Shown: positions 43,445 through 53,324, counted from the first letter of the stretch. The stretch is 64,000 nucleotides of DNA from Pseudomonas sp. PSE14 (GCF_029203285.1 NZ_CP115669.1:3100001-3164000), one strand, 5' to 3'. The notes: a model not told the origin generated them from the sequence alone. Made by a program: numbers and translations.

Positions 43445-45070
43445 ATGGCTCGGGTCGTAGTGGTCGAGGCGCTGCCGGCAATCCGCCAATGCCTGGAGTC
43501 GCTGCTCGAACGGATGGGGCATAGCGTGGTGGGCAGTGTCGCGGATGGCCGCGAGGGGCTGGATCTGATCCGGCGCTGCCAGCCGGACCTCTCGATCCTC
43601 GCGCTTTCCACACCGGGGAGGAGCGGCCTGGACCTGGTGCACCGCGCCGCCAGCCGTCATCCGGACGGACGTATCCTCGTCTACACCGCGCTGAACGCTG
43701 AGCAGTTCGCGCCGCTGTGCTTCAAGGAGGGCGTCAGCGGTTTCGTCAGCAAGCAGGAAGATCTCGATGTGCTCGAAGCCGCCATCGAAAGCGTATTGAA
43801 GGGGCGCAGCCATTACCCCGCCGTCGCCCTGGAGATGCCCGACGGCGGCGAGTTGGCAGCGCTCTCTCCGCGGGAACTCTCCGTCCTCCAGCTCCTCGCC
43901 GAAGGCAAATCCAACCAGGCGATCGCCGACACCCTGTCCATCAGCTTCAAGACCGTGAGCACCCACAAGACCCACCTGCAAGAAAAGCTCCACGTGCGCT
44001 CGCGTCTGGAGTTGGTGGAATTGGCGCGCCGCCATGGCCTGGGTGAACCGGGCCAGGCGAACGGCTATGTCACGGAGGATCTGCCAGCCCAGTGGCACGA
44101 GCAGGTCGTACGCTTGCGGGCGATGCTCGATGCCGCGGGGCACCCGATGTTCCTGCGGGACCGGGACGGTCGGCTGCTGCTGTGCAATCAATCGTTCCTG
44201 GACTTCTACCAGGTCGGCGCCGAAGAGGTGGCGGGCCAGGATTTCCTGGCCGCCCAGTGGTTCGACGAACCGGAGCGCCAGCGTATCGGCATGGGCTACG
44301 AACGACTCCTCTCGGAAGAACAACCCTTCAACCTGGAGCGCACGTTGACAGTGCGCGGGGTCCTGCGCTTGCTGCACATCTGGGGCATGCCGTTCCGGGA
44401 CGCCAGCGGGCAGGTCATTGGCATCGTCGGCGGCATACGCGACATGACGGAACAGGCGCAGCTGATGGCCGAGCTGCGCCATGGGCGTCGCCAGGCGGAA
44501 ATTGCCAGTGAGGCAAGGTTCGAGCTGTTCGAATCGATCATGACGGAACTTGGCGATGCGCTGGCCATCGCGCGCGACCAGGCTGGCGCTACCCGCTCGC
44601 TGGAGGCGCTCGAGAGGCTCATGCAGCGCCTTGCACATCTCGCCCACCTGGCCAGGGCGCACAACCCTCCCGAAGAGGCGTGCGACGTTCTCGGCATCAG
44701 CGTTCCGCTGCTGAAGCGGTACCAGGCCAGACTGAGAACTCAGGGGCCGGCGGCGGCCCACGCCTGGATCGCCGTGGACAGGTATCGGGAACTGCTGGAA
44801 ACGTTGTGCCAGATGACTGGCATGGCACCGGCGGCGGAACTGACCCTGCGCCGCAGCAGCCATGGCGTGATAGAGATCCGCCTGACCCTGGCAGGCCGAC
44901 TGCCCGACCCTGAGCCTTCGGCGATCCTGCTCCGTATCGCCGAATTGCTGGCCAAAGGGCTGGGAGGACAGCTCGAGCGGCGAGCTGGCCCACAGGTGCA
45001 GCGATTCATCCTCACGCTTGAGTTGGAGGAGGCAACGCAATCATCAATCGCTTCCTGTGATTCAGCTTGA
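43445..45070 (+). CDS. LuxR-type regulator with pseudo-receiver, PAS and kinase-like C-terminus
   Basis: 541 residues. N-terminal receiver-like domain (~1-120) lacks the phosphoacceptor: the strand reads DLSILALSTPGRSG, with Ala where the Asp should be, and the acidic pair is reduced to VVEALPAIR; the Lys (FVSKQED) remains. A LuxR HTH follows directly (~141-205, LSPRELSVLQLLAEGKSNQAIAD, then TVSTHKTHLQEKL). Then come a PAS domain (~230-345, GHPMFLRDRDGRLLLCNQSF) and a helical region ending in a degenerate HATPase-like fold (GGQLERRAGPQVQRFILTLEL). Having HTH in the middle and a sensor at the C-terminus is unusual. AAGGAG 7 nt before ATG 43445 fixes the start. Probable regulator of the divergent autotransporter. 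Confidence 0.85.
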   Translation: MARVVVVEALPAIRQCLESLLERMGHSVVGSVADGREGLDLIRRCQPDLSILALSTPGRSGLDLVHRAASRHPDGRILVYTALNAEQFAPLCFKEGVSGFVSKQEDLDVLEAAIESVLKGRSHYPAVALEMPDGGELAALSPRELSVLQLLAEGKSNQAIADTLSISFKTVSTHKTHLQEKLHVRSRLELVELARRHGLGEPGQANGYVTEDLPAQWHEQVVRLRAMLDAAGHPMFLRDRDGRLLLCNQSFLDFYQVGAEEVAGQDFLAAQWFDEPERQRIGMGYERLLSEEQPFNLERTLTVRGVLRLLHIWGMPFRDASGQVIGIVGGIRDMTEQAQLMAELRHGRRQAEIASEARFELFESIMTELGDALAIARDQAGATRSLEALERLMQRLAHLAHLARAHNPPEEACDVLGISVPLLKRYQARLRTQGPAAAHAWIAVDRYRELLETLCQMTGMAPAAELTLRRSSHGVIEIRLTLAGRLPDPEPSAILLRIAELLAKGLGGQLERRAGPQVQRFILTLELEEATQSSIASCDSA

Positions 45071-45240
45071 CTGGCGGTCTTGTTCGCATCTGAACGCAAC
45101 ACTGTCGTCAAATGCTTATATAGGCGACGAGCACGTTCGCATACCCTTTCCGGTGACCCTAAAACGCCGGCGGCCCTGCGCGATGAACAATCCCGGTGGC
45201 CGGACGACCGAGTCGTTTCAGTCCGCTGAAGGAAATACGC

Positions 45241-45582
45241 ATGCTCAATTACGTAGCGCTAGGAATCCTTATCGCCGTTGCCCTGATCCTCTTCTACGGC
45301 ATCATCGTTCTCCACGACATCCCCTACGAGATCGCCAAGGAACGCAAGCATCCCCATCAGGACGCCATCCACGTCGCAGGCTGGGTAAGCCTCTTCACCC
45401 TGCATGCGATCTGGCCATTGCTATGGATCTGGGCAACCCTCTACCGCGAAGACCGCGGCTGGGGCATGAGCAGTTCATCAATACCCGCCACCGAGGGCGA
45501 GCTGGAGGCCCTCAAGGCCGAGCTGCTGGAGCTCAAACGCACGCTCGGCACCAGCCACGAACAGCCGCACGGGGACGTCTGA
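45241..45582 (+). CDS. yiaW: Inner membrane protein, DUF3302 (YiaW-like)
   Basis: 113 residues. TM1 at ~3-25 (YVALGILIAVALILFYGIIV), the conserved HDIPYEIAKERKHPHQDAIHVAGW, TM2 at ~47-68 and a C-terminal coiled-coil (ELEALKAELLELKRTL). Same length and order as YiaW, paired with the HlyD-like YiaV; the two stops and starts are 1 bp apart. AAGGA precedes ATG 45241. Function unknown; probably forms a membrane unit with its partner. Confidence 0.85.
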   Translation: MLNYVALGILIAVALILFYGIIVLHDIPYEIAKERKHPHQDAIHVAGWVSLFTLHAIWPLLWIWATLYREDRGWGMSSSSIPATEGELEALKAELLELKRTLGTSHEQPHGDV

Positions 45583-45583
45583 C

Positions 45584-46543
45584 ATGGAAACGTTGCTGCT
45601 GCTCAGCTATGCCGCCCTGTGTGTGGCGATCTTCAAGATCTTCAAGATTCCGAAGAACAAGTGGACCATCCCGACCGCCGCCCTTGGCGGTGTGGTGCTG
45701 GTCGGCTGTCTGGTGTTCCTGATGAACTACAACCACCCCTACTCGGAAGTCACCCGCGCCTACTTCATCAGCACGCCGATCTCGCCCAACGTCAGCGGCC
45801 AGGTCATCGAGGTGCCGGTCGAGCGCGACCATACGGTGAAGAAAGGCGAGGTGCTGTTCCGACTCGACCCGACGCCCTTCGAGAGCAAGGTGAAATCGCT
45901 GGAGGCGCAACTGGTCTCGGCCAAGGCGGACGTCCAGCGCGCCGCTACCCTGGTCGAACGCAACGTCGGCAACCGTCGTGACCTCGACCAGGCCACTGCC
46001 CGGGTCAACGATCTGGAGGCGCAGCTGATGGGCGCCCGCTACGACCTCGAAAGCACCACCGTGCGAGCGCCGGCGGACGGCATCGTCTCGCAGTTGTTCC
46101 TGCGCCCCGGTGTACGCGCAACCCGCTTCGCAACCCGCCCCTCGATGGTCTTCATCCCCGACCAGGAGCGCTACTACGTCGCCTGGATGCGGCAGAACGG
46201 CCAGTTGCGCATCCAGCCCGGCGAGGCGGCGGAGATCGCCTTCGACGGCCTGCCCGGCCAGGTCTTCCAGGCCAAGGTCCGGCGCATGCTGCCGGTGATC
46301 GGCGAAGGCGAAATCCAGCCGGGCGGCAGCCTGGTCAGCTTCAGCAACTCACCGCCCCCCGGCCGGGTACCGGTGATCCTCGACATCACCGACCCTGCCT
46401 TCGAGCAGTACCGCGCCGGCCTGCCCGGCGGCTCCTTCGGCCAGGCCGCGGTGTACAGCGAACACGCCCACGAGTTGGCGGTGATGCGCAAGATCCTGCT
46501 GCGCATGTCCTCCTGGCTGAACTACATCTACCCCTTCCACTAG
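45584..46543 (+). CDS. yiaV: HlyD-family membrane fusion protein (YiaV-like)
   Basis: 319 residues. Two N-terminal hydrophobic segments, then the lipoyl/barrel-sandwich halves around ISPNVSGQVIEVPVERDHTVKKGEVLF, a coiled-coil hairpin (VKSLEAQLVSAKADVQRAA to RVNDLEAQLMG) and VRAPADGIVSQLFLRPGV, followed by a beta-barrel domain. It spans the inner membrane into the periplasm. There is no efflux pump gene next to it, only YiaW, as in E. coli. Confidence 0.9.
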   Translation: METLLLLSYAALCVAIFKIFKIPKNKWTIPTAALGGVVLVGCLVFLMNYNHPYSEVTRAYFISTPISPNVSGQVIEVPVERDHTVKKGEVLFRLDPTPFESKVKSLEAQLVSAKADVQRAATLVERNVGNRRDLDQATARVNDLEAQLMGARYDLESTTVRAPADGIVSQLFLRPGVRATRFATRPSMVFIPDQERYYVAWMRQNGQLRIQPGEAAEIAFDGLPGQVFQAKVRRMLPVIGEGEIQPGGSLVSFSNSPPPGRVPVILDITDPAFEQYRAGLPGGSFGQAAVYSEHAHELAVMRKILLRMSSWLNYIYPFH

Positions 46544-46549
46544 CCTCGA

Positions 46550-46655
46550 TCACTGATGTGCCTGCTGGCGGCGCTGGCTCGCCTCGCCGACCAGCCGGTA
46601 GGCCACGTAGTACTTGTAGATGTTTCCGACCGTCTCACGCGCGGCGGCATGCTCG
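46550..46655 (-). pseudogene. 3' remnant of an unidentified gene
   Basis: Reading leftwards to TGA at 46552-46550 a coding-like frame gives ARETVGNIYKYYVAYRLVGE then ASQRRQQAHQ. It has no start codon of its own: in frame it runs back into the VIT-like gene's end, 17 bp away. The aromatic-rich, charged sequence looks like the tail of a real protein. Parent family not recognised. Confidence 0.35.
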
Positions 46656-46671
46656 ACCCGGCAACAGCCTG

Positions 46672-47331
46672 TCAGCCGCCCAGGGCGATGATCGCGAACA
46701 GCAAGGCGGTGCCCACGACTGCCAGCGCCCCGCCGCCCACCCAGGGCGTCCCACCGGAGTAATGTGCCAGCACCCAGCCGGCGAGGAAGAGCATCCCCAG
46801 CGCCACCAGGTTGGAGAGGCGGATGGCCAGTCCGGTCTGGTCGATCAACAGGAACGGAATGACCAACGGGAAGGTCGCCAGCACCACCAGCAGGAAGGTG
46901 CCCAGCGCTCCCTTGAAATCCTCCAGGTCCAGCCGCGCGCGAACCGGGCTTGCGTTGGCCAACAGGCGAACCCGCAGCATCTCCAGTGCGTCCGCACCCG
47001 CGGCCTGGGCGATGCGTGGCGGCAAGGCATCGGCGATGAGGTCCTGGCCTTCGCGCGGGTCGGTACCGTCGCGCAAGCGGGCCAGGAGGGTTCGGCTACG
47101 CGTGCGCTCGGTCCAGGTGCGCAACAGGTAGATCACGGCGTCGGCCAGGCCCCAGGCGAGGTTGCAGCCCAGGGCCGCGATCAGCATGGTTCGCGCCTCC
47201 TCGCGGCCCGCCGTGGCAACGCTCAGCGAGCCAATGAAGGTCATTGCCATCAGCAGGCCGAAGATCACTTCGGTAACCCGGTCCACGGGGTCGAGAACCC
47301 GCTGCCACATTCCAACTCGAGGTCTGTCCAT
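46672..47331 (-). CDS. VIT/CCC1-like integral membrane protein
   Basis: 219 residues. The start DPVDRVTEVIFGLLMAMTFIGSL and five predicted membrane segments (two near the N-terminus, a charged middle with RLRDGTDPREGQDL, three at the C-terminus, ending GTALLFAIIALGG) fit the VIT1/CCC1 superfamily of iron/manganese transporters, in a divergent bacterial branch. The Glu/Met metal residues of plant VIT1 cannot be aligned by eye. ATG 47331 has GGAGAG upstream. Confidence 0.7.
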   Translation of the reverse strand: MDRPRVGMWQRVLDPVDRVTEVIFGLLMAMTFIGSLSVATAGREEARTMLIAALGCNLAWGLADAVIYLLRTWTERTRSRTLLARLRDGTDPREGQDLIADALPPRIAQAAGADALEMLRVRLLANASPVRARLDLEDFKGALGTFLLVVLATFPLVIPFLLIDQTGLAIRLSNLVALGMLFLAGWVLAHYSGGTPWVGGGALAVVGTALLFAIIALGG

Positions 47332-47699
47332 CGCACCCTCTCCAGAGCGGCGGACGAAGCGTGCCGTCCGCCATGCATTCGCTGAATCAGAGACTGCGCA
47401 AGCCGTTGTACGGAAGGTACCCGGCGGTCCGTAGGCCAATCGCCGTTGCGGCGAAAATCAATGGCTCCAGGCAAGTAAAGACGCTGCGACCCACTCGCGC
47501 TTGCCTTGGCGAACAGAATCTCTCCAGCACAGGGAACGGCGGGTATTTCATCGAACTGATCCGATTCGGTCGTTCGGGAGCGTCCTTGGGTAGCCAGTGG
47601 CAGATTCATGCCTAAACTTCCTCGCAACCCTTCTCGCACAAGCCAGCGGTGTGGCCTGCGGAGAACAGAACATCCGGAACACTACGAGGACGCCCGGAT
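47332..47699. other. Divergent intergenic region
   Basis: 368 bp. Promoters of the VIT-like and marC genes are expected. A 124-codon minus-strand frame (47639-47265) covers it and enters the VIT-like gene, without recognisable protein character. Confidence 0.4.
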
Positions 47700-48371
47700 A
47701 TGAGCAGTTTGTTCGACGCTATCGTTCTCGGTCTGCTGGCAATACTTCCCTTGATCAATCCACCGACGACGGTGGCGCTGTTCCTTGCCCTGTCCCATGG
47801 GTTCAGCCGGGAGGAAAAGAACAGGCAGGCGCTGCTGACCGCCTTCTACGTGTTCATCATCATGATGCTCACCTACTACATCGGTGAACTGATCATGGAT
47901 GTCTTCAATATCTCCATCCCCGGCCTGCGCATCGCCGGGGGCGGAATCCTCTGCATCATCGGCGGCAGGATGCTGTTTCCCCAGCCCCTTCCCCCCTCCG
48001 CCTCGCAGGAAGGCAATGCCGAACGCAGCAGCTTTGCCTTCATCCCGCTGGCCATGCCCAGCACGGCCGGCCCGGGCACGATCGCGATGATCATCAGCGC
48101 CTCCGCCACCCTCAAGCACAACACGAGTTTTCCGCAGTGGGTGTTGCTGACCGCGCCGCCACTGATTTTCCTGTCGGCGGCACTGACGCTCTGGCTCTGT
48201 TTGCGCGCCTCGGACTGGATCATGAAGATGACGGGCGAATCCGGTATCGACGCCATCTCCCGCTTGATGGGCTTTCTGCTCGTCTGCATGGGCGTTCAGT
48301 TCGCCATCAACGGCTCGGTGGAAATCGTGCAGGGCATCATCAACAACAACCTGCACCTCACCCAGCCCTAG
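47700..48371 (+). CDS. MarC-family membrane protein
   Basis: 223 residues with six membrane segments. The family signature [21 protein letters not shown] (NP-x-T in TM1) and its second-half match [20 protein letters not shown] are both present, followed by [29 protein letters not shown]. The MarC (UPF0056) family has no established substrate; the old multidrug link was withdrawn. ATG 47700 has AGGA upstream. Confidence 0.92.
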   Translation: MSSLFDAIVLGLLAILPLINPPTTVALFLALSHGFSREEKNRQALLTAFYVFIIMMLTYYIGELIMDVFNISIPGLRIAGGGILCIIGGRMLFPQPLPPSASQEGNAERSSFAFIPLAMPSTAGPGTIAMIISASATLKHNTSFPQWVLLTAPPLIFLSAALTLWLCLRASDWIMKMTGESGIDAISRLMGFLLVCMGVQFAINGSVEIVQGIINNNLHLTQP

Positions 48372-48384
48372 CCGCTTGCCAAAC

Positions 48385-48413
48385 GCGGCGCCGGCCCGAA
48401 CGACCGGCACCGC
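48385..48413. terminator. Hairpin between marC and GMC gene
   Basis: GCGGCGCCGG and CCGGCACCGC (one mismatch) with a 9-nt loop, between converging genes; no T-run. Confidence 0.4.
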
Positions 48414-48421
48414 TCTGCCCC

Positions 48422-50107
48422 TCAGGCCCTGACCTGGCGCACCGGCGCCCGGCTGCGCTGCTGCTCCTCCCAGTCGCCCACCACGCCCACCGGTACGTCC
48501 GCCGGTGCCAGCATCTCGCGGCCGCGCACCAGGTCGGAGGCGCGCTCGGCGAGCATGATGGTCGGTGCGTTGAGGTTGCCGTTGGGCTCGGTGGGGAACA
48601 CCGACGAGTCGATCACCCGCAGGCCCTGGAGGCCGCGCACGCGCAGTTCGGAATCGACCACCGCCAGTTCGTCCTCACCCATGCGGCAGGAGCCGCAGGG
48701 GTGCATGGTGCTTTCCATGTTGGCGCGGACGAAGGCGTCGATCTCCTCGTCGGTCTGCACCTGCGGGCCGGGCGCCAGTTCCTCGCCACGGAAGCGGTCC
48801 ATGGCCGGCTGGCCGATGATCTCGCGGGTCAGGCGCACGCAGCGGCGGAAGCCTTCGCGGTCCTCTTCGCTTTCCAGGTAGTTGAAGCGGATTTCCGGGT
48901 GCTGGTAGGGGTCGGCGGAGACGACGCGCACGTAGCCCCGGCTCTTGGGCTTGTTCGGCCCGGTGAGGATCATGAAGCCGTGGCCCTTGAACGGCTTGTC
49001 GCCGTCGTAACGCATCGCCGCCGGCAGGAAGTGGAACTGGATGTCGGGCCAGCGCAGGCCTTTGGAGGAGCGGATGAAGCCGCCGGCCTCGAAGTGGTTG
49101 CTCGCCCCCAGGCCATCCTTGAACAGCAGCCAGCGCAGGCCGATCAGCGCCTTGCCCAGCAGGCTCATCTTGCCGTTGAGGGTCACGGGCTCCTTGCAGG
49201 CGTACTGGATGTAGATTTCCGAGTGGTCCTGCAGGCTTTCGCCCACACCGGGCAGGTCGTGCAGCACCTCGATGCCGGCCTTGCGCAGCACCGCCGCCGG
49301 GCCGATGCCGGAACGCTGCAGCAGGTGCGGCGAGCCGATGGGGCCTGAGCTGACCAGCACTTCGCGGTTGCAGTAGACGGTGTGGGTCTTGCCGCCCTGG
49401 TCGTACTCCACGCCGATGGCGCGCTTGCCTTCGAGGAGGATGCGGCGGCTCATGGCGTGGGTCACCACGGTCAGGTTCGGCCGCTCCATAGCCGGGCGCA
49501 GGTAGGCGTTGGCGGTGGACCAGCGCACGCCGTTCTTCACCGTCATGTGCATGGCGCCGAAGCCTTCCTGCATGTAGCCGTTGCAGTCATCGGTCTTGAT
49601 GTAGCCGGCCTCGGCGCCCGCCTCGACCCAGGCGCCGTACAGCGGGTTCTGCATGTTGTTGCCGTTGTTGGTGGAGAGCGGGCCGTCGGCGCCCCGGTAG
49701 TCATCGCCGCCGAACTTGTAGCCCTCGGCGCGCTTGAAGTACGGCAGGCAGTTGCGATAGCCCCAGCCCTTGGCGCCGAGGGATTCCCACTCGTCGAAGT
49801 CGTAGGCATGGCCGCGGATGTAGACCAGCCCGTTGATCGACGAGGAGCCCCCCAGCACCTTGCCGCGCGGGCAATGCAGGCGGCGGTTGTCGAGGTGCTT
49901 CTCGGCGGCCGTTTCGTAGCGCCAGTTGTACTTCCTGGTGTTCATCGGGATGGAGAAGGCACTGGGCATCTGGATTATCACGCTGCGGTCGCTGCCGCCG
50001 AACTCCAGGACCAGGACCGAGGTACGCGGGTCTTCGCTCAGGCGATTGGCCAGGACGCAGCCAGCCGAACCCGCACCAATGATGATGTAGTCGTATTTGT
50101 TGGTCAT
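48422..50107 (-). CDS. GMC-family alcohol dehydrogenase (choline dehydrogenase/BetA-like)
   Basis: 561 residues, near BetA length. FAD motif [23 protein letters not shown] signature [18 protein letters not shown], second signature [18 protein letters not shown], and catalytic His/Asn in [12 protein letters not shown] and [17 protein letters not shown]. It oxidises a primary alcohol to aldehyde. Its operon partners are an ALDH, an NCS1 permease and a ureohydrolase, not betB/betI, so choline is not the obvious substrate. Confidence 0.9.
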   Translation of the reverse strand: MTNKYDYIIIGAGSAGCVLANRLSEDPRTSVLVLEFGGSDRSVIIQMPSAFSIPMNTRKYNWRYETAAEKHLDNRRLHCPRGKVLGGSSSINGLVYIRGHAYDFDEWESLGAKGWGYRNCLPYFKRAEGYKFGGDDYRGADGPLSTNNGNNMQNPLYGAWVEAGAEAGYIKTDDCNGYMQEGFGAMHMTVKNGVRWSTANAYLRPAMERPNLTVVTHAMSRRILLEGKRAIGVEYDQGGKTHTVYCNREVLVSSGPIGSPHLLQRSGIGPAAVLRKAGIEVLHDLPGVGESLQDHSEIYIQYACKEPVTLNGKMSLLGKALIGLRWLLFKDGLGASNHFEAGGFIRSSKGLRWPDIQFHFLPAAMRYDGDKPFKGHGFMILTGPNKPKSRGYVRVVSADPYQHPEIRFNYLESEEDREGFRRCVRLTREIIGQPAMDRFRGEELAPGPQVQTDEEIDAFVRANMESTMHPCGSCRMGEDELAVVDSELRVRGLQGLRVIDSSVFPTEPNGNLNAPTIMLAERASDLVRGREMLAPADVPVGVVGDWEEQQRSRAPVRQVRA

Positions 50108-50143
50108 TTCGGATCTCTCTGGCGCGGGGGGCGCGCCCTTCGG

Positions 50144-51649
50144 TTACCAGGCCTTGCCCGTGGAGAAGTGCGGAGTGGTGCTCTCGATGTCGCGAATGAG
50201 GCGTTCCTCTTTCGCCAGGTCGAGCGACAGGCACAGCAGGTAGTAGGCGACGCCGGAGACGATCAGCCCGACCAGCCAAGCCATGTCGACGCCACCAATC
50301 ATCTTCGCCAGGGGGCCGACGAACACTTCGTCGGTGCCGTTGTAGAGGGTGAAGAACGGGATCATCACCACGAAGCCGATCAGGTAGGCGATCAGCCCAC
50401 GGCTGCCCCAGTGGCCGTAGATGTTGTCGTTCGGCAGGAAGAAGTGCGGGATGGCGTAGCGGCCCTTGCGCACGAAGAAGTAGTCGGTGAGGTTGACGGC
50501 GGTCCAGGGCACCAGGAAGTACAGCATCACCACTAGGTACATGTTGAGCACCGACAGGCCCGAGCCGGAGGCGTTGATGGTGACGGCCATGCCCAGTTGC
50601 AGCACCACCACGAAGAGGATCGCCCAGATGCGCACGCGGGGGGTCGGCTTGATCTTCCTGAACGAGTCGACGCCGGTGAGGGTGGTGAGCTTGGCGCTGT
50701 AGATGTTCATCGCGATGACCGGCAGGAAGGCCAGGATGGTGACGGCCACCATCAGGGTGCCCAGCTGCGGTGCGAACCCGGCACCCACGGCATTGAGCGC
50801 GACCAGCACATCGGTGGCGTGCAGGTGTTCGGCCAGCCAGCCGCCAACGGCGATCATCCAGGCGCCGGACAGCGAAGCACCGAGGAACACCGCGAGGATC
50901 AGCTTGCCGCTGGAGGTGTTCTTCGGCAGGTAGCGCGAGTAGTCCGAGACGTAGGGTGCATAGGCGATGTTGTAGCTGGCGCCGGCGGCGAACTGGGCGA
51001 CGAAGCCGACCCAGGTGAAGCCCAGGGCGACGGCCTCGGTGCCGCCCGCCGGAGCCGGCGCGGACTGGACCCAGCCCATCAGCACGGCAAGCGAGAGCAG
51101 CCCGTAGAGCGGCAGCGAGAGGAACAGCGACCACTTGAAGGTGCGGTGCATCCAGTCGTGGCCGAGGATCGCCAGCAGGGTCGCCGGCACCGTCACTGCC
51201 AGGGCCACCTGCATCGGTCCCCAGTGGAACAGCGTGTTGAGCCCCTGCATCATCAGCACCAGGTTGACGATGTTGAAGCCGGCGAAGACGAACAGGGTGG
51301 CGAACAGCACCAGGATGACCCCGCGATAACCGAACTGCGCGCGCGACTGGATCATCTGCGGCAGGCCCAGGTGCGGGCCCTGGGAGCCGTGGAAGGCCAT
51401 GAACAGGGTGCCGAACATGATGCCGAGGGTGCCGGCGATCATGGTCCAGAGGGCGTTCAGGCCGACGCTGGGGCCAACGAAGCCGATGGTCATGGTGAAG
51501 AAGGTGAAGTTGCCGACGAACCAGAACGGGCCCTGGGTCGACAGTTTGTCGGTGCGCTCGTGCTCCTCGATGAAATCGATGGAGTGCCCTTCAATTTCCA
51601 AGCCGCGCGCGCCTTCGGCAAGGGGAGCTGACTGCGAATCTGCTTTCAT
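50144..51649 (-). CDS. NCS1-family (cytosine/purine-type) permease
   Basis: 501 residues, 12 hydrophobic segments. NCS1 features: N-terminal RTDKLSTQGPFWFVGNFTFF, LGLPQMIQSRAQFGYRG in TM3, the GASYNIAYAPYVSDYSRYLP stretch and PWTAVNLTDYFFVRKG in the C-terminal half. Family members import nucleobases, hydantoins or similar nitrogenous solutes by cation symport. ATG 51649 has GGAGAG upstream. Next to a ureohydrolase, a guanidino or ureido compound is a reasonable cargo (inference). Confidence 0.9.
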   Translation of the reverse strand: MKADSQSAPLAEGARGLEIEGHSIDFIEEHERTDKLSTQGPFWFVGNFTFFTMTIGFVGPSVGLNALWTMIAGTLGIMFGTLFMAFHGSQGPHLGLPQMIQSRAQFGYRGVILVLFATLFVFAGFNIVNLVLMMQGLNTLFHWGPMQVALAVTVPATLLAILGHDWMHRTFKWSLFLSLPLYGLLSLAVLMGWVQSAPAPAGGTEAVALGFTWVGFVAQFAAGASYNIAYAPYVSDYSRYLPKNTSSGKLILAVFLGASLSGAWMIAVGGWLAEHLHATDVLVALNAVGAGFAPQLGTLMVAVTILAFLPVIAMNIYSAKLTTLTGVDSFRKIKPTPRVRIWAILFVVVLQLGMAVTINASGSGLSVLNMYLVVMLYFLVPWTAVNLTDYFFVRKGRYAIPHFFLPNDNIYGHWGSRGLIAYLIGFVVMIPFFTLYNGTDEVFVGPLAKMIGGVDMAWLVGLIVSGVAYYLLCLSLDLAKEERLIRDIESTTPHFSTGKAW

Positions 51650-51781
51650 GGTTCTCTCCGGATTGTTCTTGTATGGAGTCTCACCAGCAGGCACTGCACC
51701 TGAGATCGAGTCTGTTACGACCCGTGCTGCAGGTACAGCGCCCCGTGCATCAACGGTATGGCGATTTGCCAGGCGGCCCGA

Positions 51782-53290
51782 TCAGGGCAAGGTGATCCAC
51801 ACCGCCTTGGTTTCCAGGAGGTAATCCAGCTGTTCCGATCCCATGTCCTTGCCGTAGCCGGACTGCTTGTAGCCGCCGAAGGGCATGCTCGGGTCGAGGG
51901 TGCTGTGGGCGTTGACGTAGACGGTGCCGGCACGCAGGCGTGGGATCAGGCCGTGGACCTTGCCCAGGTCGTTCGAGTAGAGGGCCGCGGCCAGGCCGAA
52001 CTCGGAATCGTTGGCCAGCGCCAGCGCCTCCTCCTCGTCGTCGAAGGGTGCGGTGACCAGCACCGGGCCGAAGATTTCCTCGCGGACCACGCGCATGTCG
52101 TTGCGGCAGTTGGCGAAGATGGTCGGCTGCACGAAGAAGCCCGACCCTTCGACCGCCTCGCCGCCGTAATAGACCTCGGCGCCCTCCTCCTTGCCGGCCT
52201 GGATGTAGGCCAGCACGCGCTCCTGCTGCTGTCGGGACACCATAGGGCTGATAAAGCAGTCAGGGTCCAGCCCCGGCGCCAGCTTCAGGCTCGCGGTGTA
52301 GTCGGCCAGCTCGCGCAGGAATTCGTCATAGACGCTACGGTGCACGTAGGCGCGGGTGCCGGCGTCGCAGACCTGCCCGGAGTTGAAGAACACGCCGTTG
52401 GCCACCGCCTGGGCGGCGGCCTTGATGTCAGCGTCGGCGCAGACGATCACCGGCGACTTGCCGCCCAGTTCCAGGGTCAGGCGCTTCATCTGGTCCATGG
52501 CGGCCTTGCCGACGTTGCAGCCGACCGGGGTGGAGCCGGTGAAGCTCAGCTTGTCGATGCCCGGATGCTCGGCCATCGCCGCGCCGACCACACTGCCGCG
52601 TCCGCTGACGATGTTCACCACGCCGTCGGGAATCCCGGCTTCCTGCACCAGCTCGGCGAAGCGCAGCGCCGACAGCGACGTCAGCTCGGCCGGCTTGACC
52701 ACCACGGTGCAGCCGACCGCCAGCGCCGCGCCGAGCTTCCAGGCCATGGTCTGCAGCGGGAAGTTCCACGGCACGATGACGCCGACCACGCCCACTGGCT
52801 CCTTGCGGGTGTAGGCCACATAGTTGCCCGGCAGCGACGGTTCGACAGTGCGGCCGTGGATCTTGCTGGCCCAGCCGGCGAAGTAGCGGAAGGTGTCGAT
52901 GGTGCCCTGGATGTCCACGGCCCGCGCCTGGGCCACCGACTTGCCCATGTCGACCGATTCGATCTCGGCCAGCTCATCGCCGTTGGCCTCGATCAGGTCG
53001 GCCAGGCGATGCAGCAGGCGCTCGCGCTCCAGCGGCTTGAGCTGGCTCCAGGCGCCGCCGTCGAACTGCGCGCGGGCTGCCTGCACGGCGCGGTCCAGGT
53101 CGGCCGCGGTGCCCATGGGGATGCGGGTCAGCGCGGCCTCGGTGAAGGGCTCGATGACCTGGGCCGTGGCGCCGTCGCTGGCGTCTACCCAGGCGCCGGC
53201 GATGAACATTTTCTGCGGCTTGGAGAGGAAGCGCTGGGTGGCTTCGGAGATGCCGTAGCGCTGCAGATACTCTTTGACCTTGGTGTCCAC
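51782..53290 (-). CDS. Aldehyde dehydrogenase (betaine/aminobutyraldehyde-type)
   Basis: 502 residues. PWNFPLQTMAWKLGAALAVG, SFTGSTPVG, LELGGKSPVIVC (Glu) and FNSGQVCDAGTRAYV (Cys) are all intact; the end YKQSGYGKDMGSEQLDYLLETKAVWI fits the amino-aldehyde and phenylacetaldehyde branch. It has a somewhat extended N-terminus (KVKEYLQRYGISEATQRFL). NAD(P)-dependent oxidation of the aldehyde made by the GMC enzyme is the simplest reading. Between permease and ureohydrolase genes. Confidence 0.92.
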   Translation of the reverse strand: MDTKVKEYLQRYGISEATQRFLSKPQKMFIAGAWVDASDGATAQVIEPFTEAALTRIPMGTAADLDRAVQAARAQFDGGAWSQLKPLERERLLHRLADLIEANGDELAEIESVDMGKSVAQARAVDIQGTIDTFRYFAGWASKIHGRTVEPSLPGNYVAYTRKEPVGVVGVIVPWNFPLQTMAWKLGAALAVGCTVVVKPAELTSLSALRFAELVQEAGIPDGVVNIVSGRGSVVGAAMAEHPGIDKLSFTGSTPVGCNVGKAAMDQMKRLTLELGGKSPVIVCADADIKAAAQAVANGVFFNSGQVCDAGTRAYVHRSVYDEFLRELADYTASLKLAPGLDPDCFISPMVSRQQQERVLAYIQAGKEEGAEVYYGGEAVEGSGFFVQPTIFANCRNDMRVVREEIFGPVLVTAPFDDEEEALALANDSEFGLAAALYSNDLGKVHGLIPRLRAGTVYVNAHSTLDPSMPFGGYKQSGYGKDMGSEQLDYLLETKAVWITLP

Positions 53291-53324
53291 TCGGGTGTCC
53301 TCGTTGCGGGGCGGTGGGCCGGGC

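Noticed and set aside
47265..47639. 124-codon minus-strand frame upstream of the VIT-like gene
   Set aside because: It runs into the VIT-like coding region in another frame and has no family resemblance; kept only as a note.
48422..50107. Choline-to-betaine pathway (betA)
   Set aside because: Sequence is BetA-like, but the operon has a ureohydrolase and NCS1 permease instead of betI/betB/betT; a betA symbol would mislead.
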